From: Allorhizocola sp044869915
GTDB taxonomy: Bacteria; Actinomycetota; Actinomycetes; Mycobacteriales; Micromonosporaceae
DNA length: 6,257 nt
Direction of reading: 5' to 3'
Assembly (NCBI GenBank): GCA_044869915.1
Contig: JBIOYB010000671.1
Span: 1-6,257 of the forward strand
Translations under genes and position numbers: made by a program
Notes under the pieces: model-generated
Seen by the model: the letters and a program-made list of their open reading frames with translations, nothing else
What the model was told of the DNA's origin: nothing
Databases searched by the model: none
Shown: piece by piece, positions 1-6,257 of the stretch
Position numbering within the stretch: the first letter of the stretch is position 1
Layout: each line of letters opens with the position of its first letter

Positions 1-366
1 GGGACCCATATAGCGGTACACGGACGCGCCCACCACATGGGTATCGAGCACGAGGCGGGTGGCCCGCCCGCCGTCGATCGGCTCGAAGTTGAAGGTGGCC
101 GTGAACGGCGTGGCCGACACGGTCGACAGCTGCGTCAACCGCGCGGGCGGCGCGTGCTCGGTGACATCTATCTGTGACGTGAAGCGCCAGCCGAACAACT
201 GCGTGTCCTGCTCATATCGGGCACCAAGACCATAGTCCACAATGGACAGCACGCGCACCGCACGCGCACCCCGGAACCACTCCACGTTGTTGCGGACGTT
301 GCTGACGTAGGCGAACACCTGCTCGACCGGACGATCGACGACAATCTCGAAACGCAGCCCCCTCAT
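1..366 (-). CDS. SRPBCC / polyketide cyclase-like protein, C-terminus cut by window edge
   Basis: A 122-codon open frame starts at ATG 366 and is still open at base 1. An in-frame TAG four codons upstream (TAG CCT GAT TTA ATG) makes this ATG the only sensible start. The protein opens with a beta strand (RFEIVVDRP) followed by the helix VEQVFAYVSNVRNNVEWFRGA (residues 14-34). This is the usual entry of the SRPBCC/Bet v1/START fold, as in the polyketide_cyc2 family. Alternating strands of the antiparallel sheet follow, around residues 36-44, 49-68, 76-83 and 88-95. Such proteins bind hydrophobic ligands in a cavity and are normally about 140-160 residues, so 20-40 residues probably lie outside the window. 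The ligand cannot be told from sequence. The protein is soluble, with no signal peptide. The gene is divergent from the small membrane protein at 428 and appears to be read from a leaderless transcript. Confidence 0.85.
   Translation of the reverse strand, partial: MRGLRFEIVVDRPVEQVFAYVSNVRNNVEWFRGARAVRVLSIVDYGLGARYEQDTQLFGWRFTSQIDVTEHAPPARLTQLSTVSATPFTATFNFEPIDGGRATRLVLDTHVVGASVYRYMGP
235..247. repeat. GTCCAnnnTGGAC motif inside the SRPBCC gene
   Basis: GTCCACAATGGAC is a 13-bp quasi-palindrome with perfect 5-bp arms. In the minus-strand gene it is read as CTG TCC ATT GTG GAC (LSIVD), using ATT where the surrounding genes nearly always use ATC. Confidence 0.5.
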
Positions 367-400
367 TAAATCAGGCTACCCAGATGTGAGACGACGTCAA
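367..400 (-). promoter_or_regulatory. Leaderless promoter for the SRPBCC gene
   Basis: On the minus strand, TTGACG (400-395) is followed after 16 bases by TAGCCT (378-373), which fits the actinobacterial TAnnnT -10 box. Six bases then separate it from ATG 366. Transcription would start at or beside the A of the start codon, so no ribosome binding site is needed, and none is visible. Both hexamers and the spacing agree with a housekeeping sigma-factor promoter. The -35 box lies within the most upstream possible reading of the opposite-strand gene. Confidence 0.6.
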
Positions 401-414
401 ATGAGGCGCTTCGA

Positions 415-427
415 TACGATGTCCGGC
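415..427 (+). promoter_or_regulatory. Possible -10 box for the small membrane protein gene
   Basis: TACGAT (415-420) fits TAnnnT and ends seven bases before ATG 428, again compatible with leaderless transcription. No convincing -35 hexamer is seen 16-18 bases upstream, so support is weaker than for the minus-strand promoter. If it is real, the longer readings starting at 386, 401 or 419 are not used. Confidence 0.35.
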
Positions 428-604
428 ATGGAACAGCCAACCACGGAACGGGCGATGGCGCTGCTGCTCGTCCCGGCTGTCATCATCGGGTTTCTCTTAT
501 CGCTCCTGCTGGCCGACAGCTGGCCAATCCGCGGGCTGCTCACGCCCATCCTGTCGTTCGCCCTGCTCGCCGTCGGCACGTGGATCTGGCGGCGGACCGA
601 CTGA
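428..604 (+). CDS. Small two-helix membrane protein, function unknown
   Basis: The reading from ATG 428 gives 58 residues. Two hydrophobic segments (about 10-29 and 35-54) are joined by a short DSWPIR turn, and a basic tail (RRTD) follows. Two transmembrane helices with both ends in the cytoplasm is the natural topology. I do not recognise a family. Upstream in-frame starts exist at GTG 386, ATG 401 and ATG 419, and the longest reading gives 72 residues. They would add an arginine-rich N-terminus and have only weak purine tracts before them (GAGG at 403-406 is 12 bases before ATG 419). I prefer 428 because it sits just after a TACGAT box and gives a compact protein. Third-position G/C preference supports coding. 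The gene lies between a divergent SRPBCC gene and a co-directional dehydrogenase 48 bp downstream that has its own promoter-like box. Confidence 0.6.
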   Translation: MEQPTTERAMALLLVPAVIIGFLLSLLLADSWPIRGLLTPILSFALLAVGTWIWRRTD

Positions 605-640
605 TTTCGATTTTCGACCCGCGCCGGCCTGCGCTCCGGC

Positions 641-652
641 TAGATTGACCGT
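641..652 (+). promoter_or_regulatory. Leaderless -10 box for the glucose dehydrogenase-like gene
   Basis: TAGATT (641-646) fits TAnnnT and stands six bases before GTG 653. No purine-rich ribosome binding site occurs between 620 and 652. No clear -35 hexamer is present at 16-19 bases. Just upstream, GCCGG (623-627) can pair with CCGGC (636-640) as a weak 5-bp hairpin, which might serve as a partial terminator for the preceding small gene. Confidence 0.5.
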
Positions 653-1705
653 GTGCTCGCCTTGACCGTGGATCCGAAGACGCCCGGTTCGCTAGGCGTC
701 CGCGAGGTGCCCGACGCCCGGCCCGGGCCCGGCCAGCTGCTGGTGCAGGGCATCGCGCTCGGCGTGTGCGGCACCGACCGCGAGATCGCCGCCAACGACT
801 ACGGCTCCGCGCCGCCCGGCCACGACCGGCTCATCCTCGGCCACGAGTCACTCGGAAGAGTGCTCGAGGCTCCGCCCGGCAGCGATTTTTCGCCCGGCGA
901 TCTGGTGGCCGGCGTCGTGCGCCGGCCCGACCCGGTGCCGTGCGGCGCGTGCGCGCAGGGCGAGTTCGACATGTGCCGCAACGGCCAATACACGGAACGC
1001 GGCATCAAGGACATCGACGGCTTCGGCAGTCAATTGTGGACGATCGAGCCGGCCTATGCGGTCAAACTCGATCCGGGGCTGGCCGAAGTGGGCATGCTCA
1101 TGGAGCCGACCTCCGTGGTGGCCAAGGCGTGGGAGCAGATCGAGCGGATCGGCCACCGCTCGTGGTTTGACCCCAAGCGGGTGCTCGTGACCGGCGCGGG
1201 CCCGATCGGCCTGCTGGCCGCGATGCTCGGCGTGCAGCGCGGACTCGACGTGCACGTGCTCGACCTGGCCACGGGCGGGCCGAAGCCCGACGCGGTCGCG
1301 GCGCTCGGCGCCGAATACCACTCCTCCGGCATCGAAGAGTTCGTGGCCAAGGGCCGGCCCGACATCATCGTGGAGGCCACCGGCGCGTCCGAGCTGGTGA
1401 TCGACTCGATCGACCACACGGCGGCATATGGCATCGTCTGCCTGACCGGCGTCTCCCCCGCCGGCCGCCGGATCTCGGTCGACGTCGGCGAAACCAACCG
1501 CACGATCGTCCTCGAAAACGACGCCGTGGTCGGCTCGGTCAACGCCAACCTGCGCCACTTCGCGGTGGCCGCCGAGGCGCTGCGCCTGGCCGGCACCGAC
1601 TGGCTCACCCGTCTGATCACGCAGCGGGTGTCGCTGAAGGACTACGCGCGCGCCTTCGAGAAGCCGGACCCCAACGCCGACATCAAGACGGTGATCGAGC
1701 TATAG
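653..1705 (+). CDS. Glucose 1-dehydrogenase-like zinc-dependent medium-chain dehydrogenase
   Basis: This 350-residue protein has the length and layout of the archaeal/bacterial glucose dehydrogenase branch of the zinc MDR superfamily. The family oxidises D-glucose or a related aldose at C1 to the lactone with NAD(P)+ in the cytoplasm. The N-terminal GroES-like catalytic domain carries VCGTD (C39, D42), GHE (H64, E65) and LMEPTS (E151), matching the family's catalytic zinc ligands. A lobe with C97, C100 and C108 corresponds to the structural zinc site, but the first of the usual four cysteines is missing. The Rossmann domain starts at VLVTGAGPIGLLAA (177-190). The acidic D204 at the end of its second strand, in place of the basic residues seen in NADP-preferring relatives, suggests NAD+. 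The start is GTG 653, directly after a TAGATT box. The exact sugar substrate cannot be set from sequence, and other polyol or aldose dehydrogenases of this family are possible. Confidence 0.85.
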   Translation: MLALTVDPKTPGSLGVREVPDARPGPGQLLVQGIALGVCGTDREIAANDYGSAPPGHDRLILGHESLGRVLEAPPGSDFSPGDLVAGVVRRPDPVPCGACAQGEFDMCRNGQYTERGIKDIDGFGSQLWTIEPAYAVKLDPGLAEVGMLMEPTSVVAKAWEQIERIGHRSWFDPKRVLVTGAGPIGLLAAMLGVQRGLDVHVLDLATGGPKPDAVAALGAEYHSSGIEEFVAKGRPDIIVEATGASELVIDSIDHTAAYGIVCLTGVSPAGRRISVDVGETNRTIVLENDAVVGSVNANLRHFAVAAEALRLAGTDWLTRLITQRVSLKDYARAFEKPDPNADIKTVIEL

Positions 1706-1739
1706 CCGCCCTTGCCTTGGCACAGGCCCACAAAGAGCC

Positions 1740-1789
1740 TAGTCCCGCCAACCGCGAAATCGGTCCCGAAAACGCGGCTGAAGGGACTA
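1740..1789 (+). terminator. Nested stem-loop after the dehydrogenase stop, probable terminator or structured RNA
   Basis: TAGTCCC (1740-1746) pairs perfectly with GGGACTA (1783-1789). After symmetrical five-base gaps on each side (1747-1751 and 1778-1782), CCGCG (1752-1756) pairs with CGCGG (1773-1777). The apical loop can close further through TCG/CGA (1760-1762 and 1767-1769). It starts 34 bases after the dehydrogenase stop. There is no T tract, which is common for actinobacterial terminators. A small structured RNA is the alternative. Confidence 0.5.
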
Positions 1790-1806
1790 CGACCACCACC
1801 GCGACC

Positions 1807-1828
1807 GCTGCCAGCCCGGGCCGGCAGC
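1807..1828. terminator. Simple GC hairpin in the convergent gap
   Basis: GCTGCC (1807-1812) pairs with GGCAGC (1823-1828) over a ten-base loop. There is no T tract on either side. It could act in both directions between the converging genes, but a six-bp GC stem can arise by chance in DNA of this composition. Confidence 0.25.
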
Positions 1829-1870
1829 AAGCGATTTCCCGCGCGCGCGGCGAGACCACGATCAGCATCC

Positions 1871-1881
1871 TCCAATGTGGA
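1871..1881. repeat. TCCAnnnTGGA motif, intergenic copy
   Basis: TCCAATGTGGA lies in the convergent non-coding gap and is followed by C at 1882, as in the other three exact copies. It is the only exact copy outside a coding sequence. Confidence 0.5.
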
Positions 1882-1897
1882 CTCGCCCCCGGGCGCG

Positions 1898-2044
1898 GCG
1901 GTCCGGGCACTGCGGCACCGGCGTGGCCGGCCGCGCAGCGGTCCACGCGCAGCGGTCCACGCACAGCCGCGCGGGTTGACTCCGTTCAGGCGAAGCCGTG
2001 CTCTTGCGCGGCCGTGGCCGGCCGCGCAGCGGTCCGGGCACTGC
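1898..2044. repeat. Cluster of shuffled short direct repeats
   Basis: Three different repeat pairs interlock here. A 23-bp exact direct repeat lies at 1922-1944 and 2013-2035 (91 bp apart). A 16-bp exact repeat (GCGGTCCGGGCACTGC) lies at 1898-1913 and 2029-2044. A 14-bp near-tandem unit (CAGCGGTCCACGC plus one variable base) lies at 1936-1949 and 1950-1963. All share the core GCGGTCC, found four times (1898, 1938, 1952 and 2029). The order looks like duplication followed by rearrangement or slippage rather than a regular array, and no transposase or CRISPR-like spacing accompanies it. Confidence 0.7.
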
Positions 2045-2050
2045 CGCTGC
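2026..2050 (-). terminator. Hairpin just after the phosphatase stop codon
   Basis: On the minus strand, GCAGCGG (2050-2044) pairs with CCGCTGC (2032-2026) across an 11-base loop, starting five bases after the TAA at 2058-2056. The strong 7-bp GC stem so close to the stop suggests a terminator or mRNA 3'-end stabiliser. No U tract follows. Part of the stem and loop belongs to the shuffled repeat cluster. Confidence 0.45.
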
Positions 2051-2055
2051 GGAAG

Positions 2056-4026
2056 TTACGGCGTGTTGCGCAGCACCAGGATCGCGATGTCGTCGCGCGG
2101 CGGCTCGCTGGAGAAGCCGAGGACTGTCGTGCTGAGCCGGGCCGCCACGACCTCGGCCGGATAGCCGGAGAGGTCCTTCAGGACACCCTTTAGGCGTTCG
2201 ATGCCGAAGAACTCGTCGTGCCGCCGCCGCTCGGTCACCCCGTCGGTGTAGAAGACGATGGTCTCGCCGGGCCGCAGCACCAGCGACGTGCGCGGCGAGA
2301 CCAGCTCCTTGAGCAGGCCGACCGCCGTGCCGCCGGCGCCGACCTGGGTCACCGCGCCGTCGTCGGCGATCAGGACGGGTTGGTCGTGCCCTGCCAGGTG
2401 CAGGGTGAGGCACGCGGTGCCGAACGGGCCGGGCGCCACGACCGCGAGGGCGAGCGTGCAGTATCGCCCGCCGCGCTCGAACAGCATCTCGTTCAAAGTG
2501 TCCAAAATGGACTCCGGCGGGCGGCCGTCCCTGATCAGGACCCGGATCACGTCACGCACCAGGCCGGTCACGTTGGCCGCCTGGATGCCCTTGCCCGACA
2601 CGTCGCCCACGACCAGCAACCACCGGCCGTCGGACATGGGTATCGCGTCGTAGAAGTCGCCGCCGACCTCGATGTCGTCGCCGATCGGCACGTATTGCGC
2701 GCCGAGCTCGAGCCCGTCGACCTGGGGCAGCTCGGGCGGCAGGAGCGACTGCTGCAACTGTTGCGCGATGCGCCGCCGTTCGTGGTGTATGCGCGCGTTG
2801 TCGATCGCGAGCGCCGCCCGCCGGGCGAGATCGCCGACGACCGACAGCTCGTCGGGCTGGTGCCGGTGACCTTCGTGCCGCCCGACCGCGAGCAGCCCGA
2901 GCCGCTGGCCGCGCGCCACGAGCGGGACGAGGAAGCCCTCGTTGGGCGGTGCCAGCGGGGTGAACCAGTCGTCGGCCACGTCCGCCTGCTGTACTTGATC
3001 CTCCAAAGTGGACAGCAGCGAGGGCAGCTGGCCCTCGTCGGTGTGCGTCGCCGTGGCCAGCTGCGGCGCAGACGTGCCGTCCACGCTGTAGACCGCGCAC
3101 CATGATCCGAGCCGCGGCACGACCAGCCGCGGGATGAGCGCCGTGGTCAGGGCCGGGTCGAGCGACTGCGCCAGCAGCTCGCTGGCCTCGGCCACGAACG
3201 TGAGCCACATGCGCCGCTCATCGTCGGTCTCCTTGAGCCGCTGCCGTTCGAGCGCGAGGCCCAGGCGCTCCGCGGCCAGCCGGGTCAGCACCATGGCCTG
3301 AGTGGAGCGCGGCACTCGCAGAATCATGCGGCCGGACCACGGCCGGGTCAGCGGCAGCGGTGTGCTCCAGTCTTCGTCGTCGATGGGCGTGCCGAAGCTC
3401 GCGAGCGTCGCGAGCCGCCCGTCGCCGGTGTCCACCACGACCGCGCCCGACTCGGCCGGCAGCCACTCGGCCAGGCGCTCCAGCAGGCGGTGGGCGTAGT
3501 CGGCGGCGGTCTCCTCGAGATCCACGTCGGGATCCACGTTGAGTAGGGCCTCGACCGCGGCGAGAGCGGCGTCGGGGGTCGGCGGCGGCGTGCCGGGCGA
3601 GTCGTCCTTCTCCAGCCGGAACCAGACGGCCTTGCCGTTGGCGTGGTGGTTGACCCCCCAGCTGTGGGAGAACTTGTCCACCAGCATCAGCCCATATCCG
3701 CCTTCCTCGGGCGGTGCGGGGTTGAGCCCGCCGGGCACGTGGTCGGCGACCGTGACTGTCACACCGCGCCAGTCCGTCGCCACCTCGAGGTCAAGATTGC
3801 TCCCGGTATGCCTCACCACATTGGTGGACAGCTCCGCCGTGAGCAGTAGCGCCTCTTCCATCACCCCGGCCAGGTCTGACTCCACCAGAGCGGAGCGCAC
3901 AAAGGCACGCGCGACAGCCGGCGTGCTGTGGCCCGAGGGTAGACGGACACGTCGGATATGTGTTTGCGTGTCTATGTGACCCGGCACAGTGCCAGTCTCT
4001 ACTGTCGAGCTACCTATATCCAACAT
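2056..4026 (-). CDS. OsaC-like stress regulator: RsbW-type kinase, GAF-like regions, SpoIIE/PP2C phosphatase
   Basis: From ATG 4026 the protein has 656 residues and no membrane segment. Residues about 25-140 form an RsbW-type ATPase (anti-sigma kinase) domain: N box E65-LSTN-VVRH (N69), a D95-HVPGG segment and GGYGLMLVD (109-117). Two GAF-like sensor regions follow (about 170-265 and 275-410), then a short helix leading to QQSLLPPELP (425-434). The C-terminal SpoIIE/PP2C domain has all expected metal-binding acidic residues: GGDFYD (455-460), GDVSGKG (474-480), AGHDQPVL (545-552), TDGVTE (594-599) and DD at 645-646. Such proteins phosphorylate and dephosphorylate anti-anti-sigma factors in partner switching. 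The layout recalls Streptomyces OsaC, an RsbW/GAF/SpoIIE osmotic-stress regulator encoded beside osaA. That link is inference. Alternative starts are TTG 4041, which would overlap the divergent gene by one base, TTG 4023 and GTG 3987. The start is the least certain part. Confidence 0.9.
   Translation of the reverse strand: MLDIGSSTVETGTVPGHIDTQTHIRRVRLPSGHSTPAVARAFVRSALVESDLAGVMEEALLLTAELSTNVVRHTGSNLDLEVATDWRGVTVTVADHVPGGLNPAPPEEGGYGLMLVDKFSHSWGVNHHANGKAVWFRLEKDDSPGTPPPTPDAALAAVEALLNVDPDVDLEETAADYAHRLLERLAEWLPAESGAVVVDTGDGRLATLASFGTPIDDEDWSTPLPLTRPWSGRMILRVPRSTQAMVLTRLAAERLGLALERQRLKETDDERRMWLTFVAEASELLAQSLDPALTTALIPRLVVPRLGSWCAVYSVDGTSAPQLATATHTDEGQLPSLLSTLEDQVQQADVADDWFTPLAPPNEGFLVPLVARGQRLGLLAVGRHEGHRHQPDELSVVGDLARRAALAIDNARIHHERRRIAQQLQQSLLPPELPQVDGLELGAQYVPIGDDIEVGGDFYDAIPMSDGRWLLVVGDVSGKGIQAANVTGLVRDVIRVLIRDGRPPESILDTLNEMLFERGGRYCTLALAVVAPGPFGTACLTLHLAGHDQPVLIADDGAVTQVGAGGTAVGLLKELVSPRTSLVLRPGETIVFYTDGVTERRRHDEFFGIERLKGVLKDLSGYPAEVVAARLSTTVLGFSSEPPRDDIAILVLRNTP
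2500..2512. repeat. GTCCAnnnTGGAC motif inside the phosphatase domain
   Basis: GTCCAAAATGGAC has perfect 5-bp arms. In the minus-strand gene it reads S-I-L-D as TCC ATT TTG GAC, with ATT and TTG being unusual choices for this gene. It lies in the SpoIIE domain just before NEMLFERGG. Confidence 0.5.
3002..3012. repeat. TCCAnnnTGGA motif inside the second GAF-like region
   Basis: TCCAAAGTGGA, followed by C at 3013, is read on the minus strand as TCC ACT TTG GAG (STLE). It again brings AT-ending or AT-rich codons into a gene that avoids them. Confidence 0.45.
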
Positions 4027-4040
4027 GGCTGGGAGTCCCA
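4011..4040. promoter_or_regulatory. Divergent start region with shared TATA-like core and palindrome
   Basis: Only 14 bases (4027-4040) separate ATG 4026 (minus) from ATG 4041 (plus). The gap is filled by the 11-bp palindrome TGGGAGTCCCA (4030-4040). For the plus gene it supplies GGGAG (4031-4035) five bases before ATG. For the minus gene its other arm supplies GGGA (4039-4036) nine bases before ATG. The AT-rich stretch CCTATATCC (4013-4021) offers a plausible plus-strand -10 (TATATC, 4015-4020). It also reads TATAGG (4018-4013) on the minus strand, which would suit the alternative phosphatase start at GTG 3987. A weaker minus-strand -10 candidate, TAACAC (4050-4045), would serve ATG 4026. 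No strong -35 boxes are seen. Confidence 0.4.

Positions 4041-6257
<2,217 letters not shown>

Larger units (their letters stand above)
1706..2055. other. Convergent intergenic region, no convincing gene
   Basis: These 350 bases separate the converging dehydrogenase and phosphatase genes. Open frames cross it on both strands, but they encode low-complexity Ala/Arg/Pro/Gly sequence without domain resemblance and have no start signals, so I treat them as products of high GC. Contents in order: a nested stem-loop (1740-1789), a simple hairpin (1807-1828), one TCCAnnnTGGA motif (1871-1881), a patch of shuffled direct repeats (1898-2044) and a hairpin just after the phosphatase stop (2026-2050). 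A TTGACT hexamer at 1976-1981 has no matching -10 box. Confidence 0.7.

Noticed and set aside
848..1620. Antisense open frames opposite the dehydrogenase
   Set aside because: Low-complexity translations without domains. The plus strand encodes a complete dehydrogenase with all catalytic residues.
1976..2004. TTGACT as a possible -35 box in the convergent gap
   Set aside because: No TAnnnT hexamer is found 16-18 bases downstream, and no gene follows on that strand.
1898..2044. Possible CRISPR array
   Set aside because: The repeats are of different lengths, at irregular distances (cores 40, 14 and 77 bp apart), and no cas gene is near.
1712..2193. Two overlapping plus-strand frames crossing the convergent gap
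   Set aside because: Their product is Arg/Pro/Ala-rich and runs antisense into the phosphatase C-terminus. No start signal was found, and the repeats explain the sequence better.
3806..3822. A CCACATTGGTGG-like palindrome as another copy of the TCCAnnnTGGA motif
   Set aside because: The arms and centre differ from the motif (CCAC/GTGG). It falls in ordinary coding sequence of the anti-sigma kinase domain and is probably coincidental.

Overview
The window is high-GC DNA with strong G/C bias at third codon positions, sparse Shine-Dalgarno sites and apparently leaderless genes, which points to an actinobacterium. A recurring TCCAnnnTGGA quasi-palindrome recalls Pseudonocardiales genomes, but that finer placement is from memory and unproven.

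Layout. 1-366 (minus) is the 5' part of an SRPBCC/polyketide-cyclase-like gene that runs off the left edge. Divergent from it, 428-604 (plus) encodes a small two-helix membrane protein. 653-1705 (plus) is a zinc-dependent glucose-1-dehydrogenase-like medium-chain dehydrogenase. All three starts lie 6-7 bases after a TAnnnT hexamer and lack a good ribosome binding site, the usual layout of leaderless actinobacterial transcripts. A 350-bp convergent gap (1706-2055) holds no convincing gene. It contains three hairpins and a patch of shuffled short repeats.

2056-4026 (minus) encodes a multidomain stress regulator: an RsbW-like anti-sigma kinase domain, two GAF-like sensor regions and a SpoIIE/PP2C phosphatase. 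Head-to-head with it, only 14 bp away, 4041 onward (plus, open at the right edge) encodes a soluble poly-HAMP sensor protein. It has five units of exactly 276 bp (92 residues) followed by a GAF domain. A histidine kinase core presumably lies beyond the window.

The phosphatase/poly-HAMP pair resembles the Streptomyces osaC-osaA arrangement (osmotic-stress control of SigB-type sigma factors). The HAMP repeats also resemble those of fungal group III (Nik1/Os-1) osmosensing kinases. The likely joint function is sensing of osmotic or envelope stress through the poly-HAMP kinase, with partner-switching control of an alternative sigma factor by the phosphatase. That is inferred from architecture and gene order. 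I see no mobile element, CRISPR array, tRNA or rRNA, and nothing that amounts to a clearly new system. The most unusual items are the mosaic 276-bp repeats, the tiny divergent intergenic palindrome, the TCCAnnnTGGA motif and the shuffled repeats in the convergent gap.
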